DNA of 64,000 nt, from assembly GCA_910577785.1 (NCBI GenBank), contig CAJTNT010000014.1, forward strand, positions 1-64,000, read 5' to 3'. Positions 14,977 to 23,947 of the stretch are shown one piece after another; positions within the stretch are counted from its first letter, which is position 1, and each line of letters opens with the position of its first letter. Under the pieces are notes generated by a model that ran no database searches, had not been told where the DNA came from, and worked only from the letters and a program-made list of their open reading frames with translations. The stretch comes from an uncultured Lachnospiraceae bacterium. GTDB taxonomy: Bacteria; Bacillota; Clostridia; Lachnospirales; Lachnospiraceae. Made by a program: the position numbers and the translations under genes.

Positions 14977-15232
14977 GGCAGAAATAGACGGCAGGCTGGA
15001 AGAGCAGGCGAGGATGTTTGACACCGAGAAGGCAAGGAAGGTCTGCGACGTCAAAAATTCATTCGGCAATAAGGTGAAGGAAATATATATGACGGGAAAA
15101 GGCATTATTTTCCTGCATGACATCAATGAAGAAACTTTGGAGGTCGCAGACCAGCGGAAGGCCAGGAAGTGGGTCGGGGAGCATGAGCCGGACAGGTACA
15201 TCGAATTTTTCGGGGAAGTGGAGGAAGGCTGA
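14954..15232 (+). CDS. small phage protein, unknown function
   Basis: A 92-residue protein from TTG 14954, which has GGAAGGAGG nine bases upstream supplied by a degenerate junction repeat; the frame is open from 14927. The middle KVKEIYMTGKGIIFLHDINE forms two probable strands, and the C-terminus is acidic (GEHEPDRYIEFFGEVEEG). It overlaps the preceding gene by 23 bases. No family recognised. Confidence 0.5.
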   Translation: MRAVLTYEAEIDGRLEEQARMFDTEKARKVCDVKNSFGNKVKEIYMTGKGIIFLHDINEETLEVADQRKARKWVGEHEPDRYIEFFGEVEEG

Positions 15233-15235
15233 AGG

Positions 15236-15808
15236 ATGGCGGTATCAGAAGAAGTAAGGGAAACAATAGCAGCAGCCATTGACGAGGCATTCAAGAGGAT
15301 GAATGGCGTATCATGGCTGGAACGGCAGAAGGCAATGAAGGAAGACACCTTCAAGAACACGGAGAAGATCCTCTACTGCTACAACATCCTGAAGGAGCAT
15401 GTCGCGGACGAGGAGGCATACCTGGCCATGATAGGGAAGAGGAGGAGCGGCAGCGTGGTCAGGCATTCCCGGAACAGGCCGGAGAGGCCGGACAGCGGCC
15501 AGCTGCTGGAAGACCGCATAGCGTCATACCAGCGGAGCAGGAACGACGTGGAGCGCATAGGGAAAGCGCTGAAAAAGATTGAGGGCAGGAAGGGCTATGA
15601 GGTCATACAGATGCGCTACCTGCAGCGCAAGAAGGTAACGGAGGATTGGAAGCAGGCGGAGGAAGTCTATACGTTTGAGGAAATAGCGGATATCCTGAGC
15701 GGGCAGCAGGGCTACAGCGACAGCCTGAATGAAAAGACCGTAAGGAATTATAAGAATGCGCTCGTGTACGAAATGTCCGTCCTCCTGTTCGGGTCCGATG
15801 CAATATAG
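15236..15808 (+). CDS. ArpU/RinA-type late transcriptional regulator
   Basis: A 190-residue protein with two helical regions. The C-terminal part (YEVIQMRYLQRKK, then YTFEEIADILSG, then SEKTVRNYKNALVYEMS with N for S) resembles sigma region 4 as in ArpU/RinA regulators, which activate late phage genes in Firmicutes. Its position as the last gene before the terminase block, with a promoter at 15836-15864 immediately after it, supports this role. Start ATG 15236 follows GGAAGG. The sequence-level family match is my recognition rather than a search. Confidence 0.7.
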   Translation: MAVSEEVRETIAAAIDEAFKRMNGVSWLERQKAMKEDTFKNTEKILYCYNILKEHVADEEAYLAMIGKRRSGSVVRHSRNRPERPDSGQLLEDRIASYQRSRNDVERIGKALKKIEGRKGYEVIQMRYLQRKKVTEDWKQAEEVYTFEEIADILSGQQGYSDSLNEKTVRNYKNALVYEMSVLLFGSDAI

Positions 15809-15835
15809 CTTGACAGGACGCCCGTTCTGCCGCCC

Positions 15836-15864
15836 TTCACAAGCCTGTTTAACTATGTTATAAT
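15836..15864 (+). promoter_or_regulatory. promoter ahead of packaging genes
   Basis: TTCACA (15836-15841), 17 bases, TATAAT (15859-15864). It begins the HNH-terminase transcript and could be the target of the ArpU-like regulator encoded just upstream. Confidence 0.6.
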
Positions 15865-15951
15865 CTTTACAATTTCAGAACTGTGCAGATTGGAAGCGCG
15901 GCGCCCCATGCCCGGGGAAGCTGCGCTATTCCTGTATATGGGGGTGGGCGC

Positions 15952-16455
15952 ATGGCATTGATGAAATACTGCAACAGGGCAGGATGCAGCAGGCTGGTGC
16001 CGCAGGGCGTCAGGTACTGCGCGGCGCATACGGAGGCGCAAGCGGAAGAGAAGCGGCAGCGGCACAGGGAGTATGACGCGCACTGCCGGGATCAGGAAGC
16101 TAAAGGCTTTTACAATAGCGCAGGGTGGAAGGCCGCAAGGGCGCGGGCATTGGCAAGGGACGGCGGCATAGACATCTACCTGTACATCATGGAGGGCAGG
16201 GTCGTGCCAGCCGACACGGTACACCACATCGTGGAGCTGAAGGAGGACTATTCCAGGCGGCACGACCTGGACAACCTCATCAGCTTATCGGAGGCGACGC
16301 ACGGCATGGTAAGCAGGGCATACAAGGACACTGCAAGGAGGGCAGCGATGCAGCAGGCGCTGAGGGAGTGCATGCAGGAGCATAGGCGGAGGCTTGCGGG
16401 GGAGGGGGCGCAAAAAAGTTCCGGGCATCCCCGGCCAAGACCGCAGCCCCCCTAA
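15952..16455 (+). CDS. HNH endonuclease of the packaging module
   Basis: A 167-residue HNH nuclease. The N-terminus has a zinc-binding pattern (CNRAGCSRLVPQGVRYCAAH), and the catalytic ββα motif reads VHHIVELKED, then DLDNLISLSEATHGM (His-His, Asn, His). HK97-type packaging systems place an HNH protein next to the terminase, where it helps large-terminase cleavage at cos ends. Start ATG 15952 follows GGGGGTGG. The next 50 bases before the small terminase, containing runs of C, are a candidate cos region. Confidence 0.88.
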   Translation: MALMKYCNRAGCSRLVPQGVRYCAAHTEAQAEEKRQRHREYDAHCRDQEAKGFYNSAGWKAARARALARDGGIDIYLYIMEGRVVPADTVHHIVELKEDYSRRHDLDNLISLSEATHGMVSRAYKDTARRAAMQQALRECMQEHRRRLAGEGAQKSSGHPRPRPQPP

Positions 16456-16507
16456 ATTTACGCAGAAACTCCCTAAATGGGATTTTTTTCAGGAAGGGGG
16501 ACGGGGC

Positions 16508-17017
16508 ATGGCAAGGCCAAGGGAACCGATCGATTTGATTGCCGCAAAAGGGCGGAAACACCTGACAATTGAGGAATATAAAGGGCGCAGGCAGTCAGAG
16601 GTCACGGCGCCTGCAGACGATATAAAGCCGCCTGCTTTTTTGACCAAAAAAGAGCGTGAAAAATTCGGGGAGCTGGCAGGGCAGCTGGCCGGGCTGAAAA
16701 TCATGTCAAACCTGGACTGCGACGTGCTGGCAAGGTACATAAGGGCAGAGACGGAATACGTCAAGGTTACAAAGCAGCTGCAGAAAATAAAGTTCCTTCC
16801 GGACAGGAAGAGCATGGCCACGGAGGAAGAGCAGCTTGTTGAGCAGTATGCGCGGTACAATTTCCTCTCCAAGATCCAGGCCAGGCTCATGAAGGCCTGC
16901 AATGAGAACGCCAGGGAGCTGGGGCTTACAATCTCAAGCAGGTGCAGGCTGGTGGTTCCGAAGGAGGAAGAGGACAAGCCCCAAAACAAGTTCCTGGAGC
17001 ATGCGAGGCATGCATAG
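16508..17017 (+). CDS. phage terminase small subunit (P27 family)
   Basis: A 169-residue protein, ATG 16508 behind AGGAAGGGGG. It starts MARPREPIDLIAAKGRKHLT and has PPAFLTKKEREKFGELAGQL and CDVLARYIRAETEYVKVTKQ, the usual helical order of P27-type small terminases, ending with ELGLTISSRCRLVVPK. It recognises packaging sites and hands DNA to the large subunit, whose gene begins four bases later. Confidence 0.85.
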   Translation: MARPREPIDLIAAKGRKHLTIEEYKGRRQSEVTAPADDIKPPAFLTKKEREKFGELAGQLAGLKIMSNLDCDVLARYIRAETEYVKVTKQLQKIKFLPDRKSMATEEEQLVEQYARYNFLSKIQARLMKACNENARELGLTISSRCRLVVPKEEEDKPQNKFLEHARHA

Positions 17018-17020
17018 GGC

Positions 17021-18796
17021 ATGGGCAGGATACTGAGGGCAGGGGACCGCGTGTCACGGTTTGCGGAAAAAAACTGGAAGAATAAGAAAGAGTTTGGGGA
17101 GGACGCGCGGCTTGCGTTCAAAAGGCACCTGGACGACCTGAAAAGGTCGGAAAGGGGAGGCGCCAGATTCCCATATGCCTTCGACCCGGAAAGGGCGGAG
17201 GACATCATAGGGCTTGCGAACAAGCTGACGGTCGCAGAAGGCGAGGGGGACCAGGCATTTACCTGCGCCGGCTTCCAGGAATTTATCCTGGGCTCGCTTT
17301 TTGGCTGGGTGCATAAGGAGACCGGGAAACGGAGGTTCATGGACAGCTATGTGCAGATGTCGCGGCAGCAGGGCAAGAGCGTCCTCAATGCCATCCTGGG
17401 CATCAAGTGCAGCAATTTTGACAATTACAGGAATGGCCAGATATACTGCACGGCGACAAAGTCAGACCAGGCGCGGATCGTCCTGGATGAGATCTCCAAA
17501 TTCATAAACGCCGACGCGGACCTGCGGGAGCTGTATGACATAAAGGACTATAAGAATAAGATAACCGGGAAGCTCACAGGCACGTACATCCGCGCCTTGG
17601 GACGGGACACGAAGACCATAGACGGGATCAAGCCGTACCTGGGCATCGTGGACGAGTACCACGCGCACAAGGACAACCAGATGTACAAGCTGCTGAAAGG
17701 AGGCACGAGGAAGATGACGCAGTCGCTGGTCTCGGTCATCACCACGGCGGGGTTCAACCTGAACGGGCCCTGCTATGAGCTGTACAGGTACTGCCAGAGG
17801 GTGCTGCGGGGCATTGACAGGAATGAGCGGCAGTTTGTCTACATAGCCCAGATGGATGGGGAGGATGACATCTGGGACCCGAAGAACTGGATAAAATGCT
17901 GCCCGCTGACCGGGCATGACCCGGAACTGCTCCCACAGATGCAGGAGGACGCGGCGAAGGCGCGTTCCATGGGCGGCGCTGAGCTGCGTGACTTCATGAC
18001 CAAATCGCTGGACATATGGGTGACAGGCCAGGAGGCCAAATTCATTGACCTGGCAGACTGGGAAAAGTGTGCATGCCAGAAGACGCTGGAGGACTTCCGG
18101 GGCCAGAGGGCAGTATGCGGGCTTGACCTGTCCAGCGGGGGCGACCTCACGTCGCTTGCCCTGGAGTTCCCTCATGAGGACAGGGGGACGGGCGATAAGA
18201 AGTATTACCTATATTCCCATTCGTTCATGCCAAGGCAGCGCATGCAGGAGCACATGGAGCAGGAGGACAATGCGCCGTATGTCATCTGGGAACAGGAGGG
18301 GCTGCTCACGGTGACGACGGCGGCATCGGGCATCAAGACGGACTATAAGGCAATACTGGCGCACCTGCACGGGCTGGTCAGCACATACGGGATAGACCTG
18401 ACGGCAATTGCATACGACCCGCACAATGCGAGCGCATTCCTGGCAGACCTTGAGGACTTCGGGTGCGACCTGGTGGAAATCAGGCAGAGCGCAAGGAGCC
18501 TCAATGACGCGACCGTGGACTTCCAGCTGGAGGTGAAGGCGCACAATATTGGGTATGACGGGCGCAACAGGCTGCTGACAAGGTCCATGAACGACGCCAT
18601 CCTATCAGCGCCGAACAGCTTCGGAGAAATTAAGATAGATAAGATGTCACAGAAGGACAGGATAGACCCATGCGACGCGGCCATCTGCGCCCATAAGGTG
18701 GCGATGGGCGTGGAGGTGGATGAGATAACGACAGACCAGAGCGTGGAGGCATACCTGGAAATGTTTGGGAAGGAGGATGGTGCAGGCGGCAGATGA
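17021..18796 (+). CDS. phage terminase large subunit
   Basis: A 591-residue packaging motor. Walker A is SRQQGKS (114-120), Walker B is in YLGIVDEYHAH near residue 210, and the coupling motif is VITTAGF. The C-terminal RNase H-fold nuclease includes CGLDLSSGGDLTSLA and a late acidic site (DPCDAAICAHKVAM). It belongs to the HK97-like (Terminase_1) group. Translational coupling: start four bases after terS, stop overlapping the portal ATG (ATGA). Confidence 0.95.
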   Translation: MGRILRAGDRVSRFAEKNWKNKKEFGEDARLAFKRHLDDLKRSERGGARFPYAFDPERAEDIIGLANKLTVAEGEGDQAFTCAGFQEFILGSLFGWVHKETGKRRFMDSYVQMSRQQGKSVLNAILGIKCSNFDNYRNGQIYCTATKSDQARIVLDEISKFINADADLRELYDIKDYKNKITGKLTGTYIRALGRDTKTIDGIKPYLGIVDEYHAHKDNQMYKLLKGGTRKMTQSLVSVITTAGFNLNGPCYELYRYCQRVLRGIDRNERQFVYIAQMDGEDDIWDPKNWIKCCPLTGHDPELLPQMQEDAAKARSMGGAELRDFMTKSLDIWVTGQEAKFIDLADWEKCACQKTLEDFRGQRAVCGLDLSSGGDLTSLALEFPHEDRGTGDKKYYLYSHSFMPRQRMQEHMEQEDNAPYVIWEQEGLLTVTTAASGIKTDYKAILAHLHGLVSTYGIDLTAIAYDPHNASAFLADLEDFGCDLVEIRQSARSLNDATVDFQLEVKAHNIGYDGRNRLLTRSMNDAILSAPNSFGEIKIDKMSQKDRIDPCDAAICAHKVAMGVEVDEITTDQSVEAYLEMFGKEDGAGGR

Positions 18797-20100
18797 AGGC
18801 ATTTGACAGGATAAGGGAGTTTTTTGGCAGGGCCATAAGGCCGGCGGCGGGCGCGGAGGACGAGTGGCTGCTGGAATGGCTGGGGATACCAGGGACGCCA
18901 AAGAAGGCGCTGGGGGAGGTGACCTACTTCACCTGCCTTAAGATGCTGTCGGAGACGCTGGGGAAGATGCCGGTCAAATTCTACCAGCGGACGGAGCGGG
19001 GGATTGAGGAGGCGGGCGCAAATGCGGCGTATGGCCTGCTGAGGACGCGCCCGAACCCGCAGATGACGCCGACGACATTCTGGGGGACGGTGGAGAACAA
19101 CCGGAACCATTATGGGAACGCTTATGTGTGGATCCAGAGGGAATTTAGCCGCAGGAAGTACGGCGGGGACTTAGAGGTAAAGAACTTATGGGTCATGCCG
19201 TCAAGCGACACGTCCGTCATCGTGGACGACAAGGGCGTATTCGGCGCGGCAGGCGACATCTACTACTGGTATACGGACAGGTACAGCGGGGAGAGCCATA
19301 TCTTCCCGTCAGGCGACGTGATGCACTTCAAGACGTCAACGTCGTTCGACGGCCTGACTGGGGCGCCAGTCAGGGAAATCCTGAAGGCGACCATAGAGGG
19401 CGGCCTGGAAAGCCAGAGATTCATGAACAACCTCTATACGGGCGGGCTGACCGCGCGTGCAGCCCTGCAGTATACTGGCGACCTGTCCCCAAAGCTGGAA
19501 AGGAAGCTGGTCGCAAGGCTGGAGGAATATGCGAACGGGGCGAACAACGCGGGCAAGTTCATCCCTATCCCCATCGGCATGAAGCTGGAGCCGCTCAACA
19601 TCAAGCTGACGGACAGCCAGTTCTTTGAGCTGAAGAAATACAGCGCCCTGCAGATCGCGGGGGCATTCGGCATAAAGCCGAACCAGATAAACGACTACGA
19701 GAAGAGCAGCTATGCCAACAGCGAGATGCAGAACATCTCTTTCTACATTGACACGGAATTGTATATCTTGAAGCAGTATGAGGAGGAGATGGACTATAAG
19801 CTGCTGGACCCGCAGGAAAGGGAAGAGCAGAAATACTGGAAATTCAACGAAAATGTCATCCTGCGCACGGACGCGAAGAGCCAGGCGGCAATCCTGACAG
19901 GGTACGTGCAGAATGGCATATACACGCCAAACGAGGCAAGGTCATTCATGAACAGGCCGCGCATGGAGGGCGGCGACTGCCTGATATGCAACGGGAACTA
20001 CATCAAAGTCGCGGATATCGGCAAAGGCCAGGGGGAAGGAGGCAGCGAAGGTGGCGAAGACCTTAAGATTACAAAAGAAAGACAGGAATGGCCGGTATAA
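18793..20100 (+). CDS. phage portal protein (HK97 type)
   Basis: A 435-residue portal that forms the dodecameric channel at the capsid vertex. Typical segments are VTYFTCLKMLSETLGKMPVK, NHYGNAYVWIQREF, VMHFKTSTSFDGLTG and the C-terminal FGIKPNQINDYEKSSYANSE stretch that is diagnostic of Phage_portal. The tail is Gly-rich (GQGEGGSEGG) and overlaps the protease gene by 50 bases in another frame. Confidence 0.94.
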   Translation: MKAFDRIREFFGRAIRPAAGAEDEWLLEWLGIPGTPKKALGEVTYFTCLKMLSETLGKMPVKFYQRTERGIEEAGANAAYGLLRTRPNPQMTPTTFWGTVENNRNHYGNAYVWIQREFSRRKYGGDLEVKNLWVMPSSDTSVIVDDKGVFGAAGDIYYWYTDRYSGESHIFPSGDVMHFKTSTSFDGLTGAPVREILKATIEGGLESQRFMNNLYTGGLTARAALQYTGDLSPKLERKLVARLEEYANGANNAGKFIPIPIGMKLEPLNIKLTDSQFFELKKYSALQIAGAFGIKPNQINDYEKSSYANSEMQNISFYIDTELYILKQYEEEMDYKLLDPQEREEQKYWKFNENVILRTDAKSQAAILTGYVQNGIYTPNEARSFMNRPRMEGGDCLICNGNYIKVADIGKGQGEGGSEGGEDLKITKERQEWPV

Positions 20101-20884
20101 TGAGGCCGGGAGCATTGAGATCCGCAACGAGGCGGGGGAGGCAGCAGACCTGTTCTTTTTTGGGGACATCAACAGCGAGAGCTGGGGGGAATGGCAGAAA
20201 TATTATCCCGAGGACAGGGCGCCGAAAGACGTGCAGGATTTCTTAGACCAGCTGGACGGCGTGTCAAAAATCAACGTGCATATCAACAGCGGCGGCGGGT
20301 CTGTGTTCGGGGGCATAGCCATCTACAATATCCTGAAACGGCACAGCGCGGAGATAACCGTGTATGTGGAAGGCCTGGCGGCGAGCATCGCCAGCGTCAT
20401 CGCGATGGCAGGTGACAGGATCATCATACCAGAAAACGCGCAGATGATGGTGCATAAGCCAAGCAGCATCACATGGGGCAATGCGGACGACATGAGGAAG
20501 GAGGCAGAGGTCTTAGACGGCTGCCAGAAGGTAATCCTGAACACCTATATGCAGCATGTGAAGGAGGGCATAACGCCGGAGCAGATAAATGCGCTGATTG
20601 ATGCGGAGACATGGAAGAACGGCAGGGAATGGCAGGAATTCTTTGACATTGAGGTATCAGAAAAAAGCAATGCAGCAGCCTGCACGAGCGGGTATTTCTG
20701 CCATTACAGGAACCTGCCGGAAGAGCTGGAAGGGAAGCAGCCGGGGCTGCAGGCAGACGACATTGGGGGCATAGTCGACGCGCTGGCAGAGCGGCTGAAG
20801 GAAATGCTGGGGGACAGGCAGGCACAGGACGCAGGCCGGGACAGGCAGGCACAGGCCATCTTGGAGGACTTAGACTATATCTAA
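20051..20884 (+). CDS. ClpP-like prohead maturation protease
   Basis: A 277-residue S14-family protease, GTG start 20051 after GGAGGCAG. The core shows INVHINSGGGSVFGGIAIYN, the catalytic serine at 112 in GLAASIAS and histidine at 135 in MMVHKPSS. It cleaves the N-terminal scaffold-like region of the capsid protein encoded next. The C-terminal extension (ALAERLKEMLGDRQAQDAGR) is charged and probably interacts with the capsid interior. Confidence 0.93.
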   Translation: MAKTLRLQKKDRNGRYNEAGSIEIRNEAGEAADLFFFGDINSESWGEWQKYYPEDRAPKDVQDFLDQLDGVSKINVHINSGGGSVFGGIAIYNILKRHSAEITVYVEGLAASIASVIAMAGDRIIIPENAQMMVHKPSSITWGNADDMRKEAEVLDGCQKVILNTYMQHVKEGITPEQINALIDAETWKNGREWQEFFDIEVSEKSNAAACTSGYFCHYRNLPEELEGKQPGLQADDIGGIVDALAERLKEMLGDRQAQDAGRDRQAQAILEDLDYI

Positions 20885-20921
20885 GCCTTCCAAATACAGA
20901 ATGTAAGGAGGTTAGGGCATC

Positions 20922-22286
20922 ATGAATGAGGAACTGAGGAAGATGCTGGACAGCATCAAGGCAAAGAAGCAGGAAGTACGGGACCTCTGCAAGGAGGGCA
21001 AGGTTGAAGACGCAGAAAAGGCAAAGAAGGAGCTGATAGGCCTGCAGGCACAGTTCGACCTGCTCTACGACCTGGAGCAGGAGAAGCTGGATGATATGCA
21101 GCAGAAGGCAGAGGCGGGGAATGCGAAAAAGGTTGTGGACAAGGCTAAGAAAGTAGAGGGCGCGTTCGTGAATGCAGTCAGGGCGGCAGTGGGCAAAGGC
21201 GCCTTATCGGAAGAGGATAAGGAGATCCTCAATTCCATGAATGAGGGCAAGGACGAGGACGGCGGCCTGACAGTGCCAAAGGACATCCGGACGGCTGTCA
21301 GGGAGCTGCGGCGTTCGGAGGATGCCCTGGAGACCCTTGTGAACGTGGAGCGCGTGGCCACATTAAGCGGCAGCAGGGTCATTGAGCGGCACGCCGACCA
21401 GACGCCTTTTGACAATGTGGAAGAGGCGGCGGAGTTCCCGGAAGCCTCCACCCCGCAGTTTGAGAAGGTTGACTACACGGTAAAGAAAAAGGGCGGCATC
21501 CTAAAGGTCACACAGGAACTCCTAAGCGACACGTCCGAGAACATCATCGGCTACCTGAAAAAATGGATTGCCAGGAAGGCGAAGGCGACCAGGAACTTCA
21601 TGATCATTGCCAAGGTTCGCGAGATTACCCAAGGCGCGGAGGTGCAGGTAGAAGGCCTGGACGACCTGAAAAGGATCTTCAATGTGCTGCTGGACCCGGC
21701 AATTGCCCTGGGCGCGTGCGTGGTCACGAACCAGGACGGGTATAACTGGCTGGACACATTGAAGGACAAGGACGGCAGGTACATCATGCAGCCAGACCCG
21801 ACAAAGCCCATGGACGTGCGGCTGTTTGGCAGGTATCCCGTAAAGAAGGTAAGCAATAAGACAATGCCGAGCGTGGCGGCAGGGGGCGGCCAGAAGGCGC
21901 CAATCATCTGCGGCGACCTGAAGGAGGCAGTCACAATCTTTGACAGGGAGACGCTGACAATCGATATCTCAAGTACCGCAGGCGAACTGTGGAAGACAGA
22001 CCAGACAGGGATCAAGGTGCGTGAGCGGCTGGACATCCAGGAAGTGGATGGGGAGGCCGTCATCATGGCCGAGTACCTAATGGCAGCAGGCAGCGGGGCA
22101 TCCGCCGCAAGCATAGGGCAGGAAGGGGAGAAGGCCTATACGCGGGCAGAGATTGAGGCAATGACAAAGGCGGGCATCCTGGCCTTAGGGGCGCAACTGG
22201 GGTACACAATGACAACAACGGAGGCAAACACGAAGGAACAGATTGTAGCCGACTTCATGGCGCAGCAGGAAGCGGCGCAGGGCTAG
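20922..22286 (+). CDS. major capsid protein (HK97 fold) with C-terminal HeH-like domain
   Basis: A 454-residue capsid protein. Residues 1-75 are a coiled-coil delta/scaffold region (EELRKMLDSIKAKKQEVRDL), probably removed by the protease. The HK97 core includes GGLTVPKDIRTAVRELRRSE, QELLSDTSENIIGYLKKW and VRERLDIQEVDGEAV. The last approximately 45 residues (YTRAEIEAMTKAGILALGAQ, then TKEQIVADFMAQQ) resemble a HeH/LEM-like or Rho-N helical module, normally seen on connector or other small phage proteins. That fusion is uncommon and may act outside the shell. Start ATG 20922 has AAGGAGG. Confidence 0.92.
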   Translation: MNEELRKMLDSIKAKKQEVRDLCKEGKVEDAEKAKKELIGLQAQFDLLYDLEQEKLDDMQQKAEAGNAKKVVDKAKKVEGAFVNAVRAAVGKGALSEEDKEILNSMNEGKDEDGGLTVPKDIRTAVRELRRSEDALETLVNVERVATLSGSRVIERHADQTPFDNVEEAAEFPEASTPQFEKVDYTVKKKGGILKVTQELLSDTSENIIGYLKKWIARKAKATRNFMIIAKVREITQGAEVQVEGLDDLKRIFNVLLDPAIALGACVVTNQDGYNWLDTLKDKDGRYIMQPDPTKPMDVRLFGRYPVKKVSNKTMPSVAAGGGQKAPIICGDLKEAVTIFDRETLTIDISSTAGELWKTDQTGIKVRERLDIQEVDGEAVIMAEYLMAAGSGASAASIGQEGEKAYTRAEIEAMTKAGILALGAQLGYTMTTTEANTKEQIVADFMAQQEAAQG

Positions 22287-22335
22287 GCGCAGCAGGGGCG
22301 GGATACCCCGCCGCCTATAAAGGCAGGTGTACAGG

Positions 22336-22653
22336 GTGGCAATCATAACGCTGGAAGAGGTAAAAGGGTATGCAAGGATTGACATTGACGAGGATGACCA
22401 GCTATTGGAGACGCTGATCGCATCAGCAGAGGAATACCTGAGAAATGCAACTGGCAAGGAATACCCTGAAAAAGACGAAAACGGCAGCAAAATAAACTAT
22501 GAACTTGAAAAAATCTATCTGCAGTTACTGGTCGCCCATTGGTACGAACAGAGATCCCCCACAGGAAACGGCAAGGGAACCTATGCAGGCGGCGTGGTGG
22601 AAGATTTTAGTTTCATGGCAAAATCAATCATGCTGCAGCTGCAGAATAAGTAG
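22336..22653 (+). CDS. head-tail connector (gp6-like)
   Basis: A 105-residue protein from GTG 22336 (AGGTG upstream; GTG 22327 is also in frame). ITLEEVKGYARIDIDEDDQL and LETLIASAEEYLRNATGKEY are characteristic of gp6/YqbG-type adaptors that sit under the portal. It lies in the canonical place after the capsid gene. Confidence 0.88.
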   Translation: MAIITLEEVKGYARIDIDEDDQLLETLIASAEEYLRNATGKEYPEKDENGSKINYELEKIYLQLLVAHWYEQRSPTGNGKGTYAGGVVEDFSFMAKSIMLQLQNK

Positions 22654-22660
22654 GTGGGCT

Positions 22661-23074
22661 ATGGACATAGGAAGGATGAACAAACGGATCACGTTCTGCA
22701 GGTATGAGGAAAAAGAGAATGCCTTATCGCAGAAAGTGCAGGAACTGGCAGAGGTGAAGAACGTATGGGCAGGCGTGGAGCCGACAAGGGGCAGGGAGTA
22801 CCAGGAGGCGCAGCGCATAAGGCCGGAGCTGACCTATAAAGTGACGGCACGGTACCACAGGGGCATCACGCCGGACATGGTCATAAAGTGGGGCGGGCGC
22901 TATTTTAACATCGTCTCCATCATTAACGTAAGGGAGAAAAACGCGATGCTGGAAATCATATGCACAGAGAACCTACAGAAAAGCGGCTTAATATGTACAG
23001 AAGTCCTGCAGGAAAGACCTTTACCGTGCAGGCAGGACAGGGGGGATGCAGATGGCAGCAGGCATGGATTTTGA
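22661..23074 (+). CDS. phage head-tail joining (head closure) protein
   Basis: A 137-residue protein, ATG 22661 after TAGGTGGG. RMNKRITFCRYEEKENALSQ, VWAGVEPTRGREYQEAQRI and PDMVIKWGGRYFNIVSIINV match the SPP1 gp16-like/Phage_H_T_join family, which closes the head channel after packaging. Its 3' end overlaps the next gene by 23 bases, giving it a basic tail. Confidence 0.87.
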   Translation: MDIGRMNKRITFCRYEEKENALSQKVQELAEVKNVWAGVEPTRGREYQEAQRIRPELTYKVTARYHRGITPDMVIKWGGRYFNIVSIINVREKNAMLEIICTENLQKSGLICTEVLQERPLPCRQDRGDADGSRHGF

Positions 23075-23495
23075 AATCAGCGGCCTGGAGGCGCTGGAAA
23101 GGGACCTGACGGCAGCAGTAAGGGCGGCGCCGGAAACGGCCAAGGAGACCTTACAGGAGATAAGCAAGGACTTCAGGAAGTCCGCAAAGAAAAGGGCGGA
23201 CGCCGAGCTGAAGCCGCACGCGCGTGAGGGGAGTGAGAAGAATAAGGCAATCCGTAGGAAATGGGGCTCAAAGGTCATTGAGGACGGCATAGGGGCGACG
23301 GCCTTAGTGTGGAACAGCGCAAGGCATTTCCACCTGGTCGAGAACGGCCACCAGCTCGTGCGCGGCGGCCATGCCTGCGGGTTCGTGCCAGGGAAGCACA
23401 TCATGGAGAAGACGCGGGAGGAATACAGGGACATTGTGCCGGAGCGGTTTGGGAAGATGGTGGACGGCATCTTAAAGGGGCGTGGTCTGGATTAA
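23052..23495 (+). CDS. HK97 gp10-like tail-component protein
   Basis: A 147-residue protein (ATG 23052; ATG 23046 two codons earlier is possible). FEISGLEALERDLTAAVRAA and the pattern HFHLVENGHQLVRGGHACGF, then VPGKHIMEKTREEY are diagnostic of the HK97-gp10 family, which helps attach or complete the tail at the neck. Confidence 0.87.
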   Translation: MAAGMDFEISGLEALERDLTAAVRAAPETAKETLQEISKDFRKSAKKRADAELKPHAREGSEKNKAIRRKWGSKVIEDGIGATALVWNSARHFHLVENGHQLVRGGHACGFVPGKHIMEKTREEYRDIVPERFGKMVDGILKGRGLD

Positions 23496-23943
23496 GTTTG
23501 TGGAAATCAAGAAGGCAGCCAATGGGCTGCTGAAAGGGAGGTACCCGCCGCCACAGTACAGGATTTATGGGAAGGAGATCCGGGAAGGGTATGAGGCGCC
23601 CTGCTTCTTCACGGAGATCCTGGACAGGGGCGGCAGGGCAGAGACAAGGAATTTCGCGAAAGGCGGCTTCACGGTCAAGATAACGTATTTCCAGGCGGAG
23701 AGGGACGAGCTGGACCAGCTCAAGAAGGTAGATGAAATAAAAAGCCTTTTTGGGATGTCCTTCCGCGTCGGGGAACGCAGGCTGACGGCAGGCGACTTTT
23801 CGCATGACTACATCGGGGAGTACCAGGACATCCTGCAGGTCAGCATTGAGTTTGGCTACAGGGAAAACACGCAGGAGGCAGATACGGCGTCGGTGGCACA
23901 GGAAATAGGCGTGGAAATCACGCAGGACGAAAAGGAGGTCTGA
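23482..23943 (+). CDS. tail terminator-like neck protein
   Basis: A 153-residue protein from GTG 23482 behind AAAGGGGC. Segments GRYPPPQYRIYGKEIREGYE and APCFFTEILDRG, then ITYFQAERDELDQLKKVDEI, match clostridial tail terminator/minor tail proteins that cap the tail tube at its head end. It precedes the sheath gene by four bases. Confidence 0.75.
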   Translation: MVWIKFVEIKKAANGLLKGRYPPPQYRIYGKEIREGYEAPCFFTEILDRGGRAETRNFAKGGFTVKITYFQAERDELDQLKKVDEIKSLFGMSFRVGERRLTAGDFSHDYIGEYQDILQVSIEFGYRENTQEADTASVAQEIGVEITQDEKEV

Positions 23944-23947
23944 AAGA

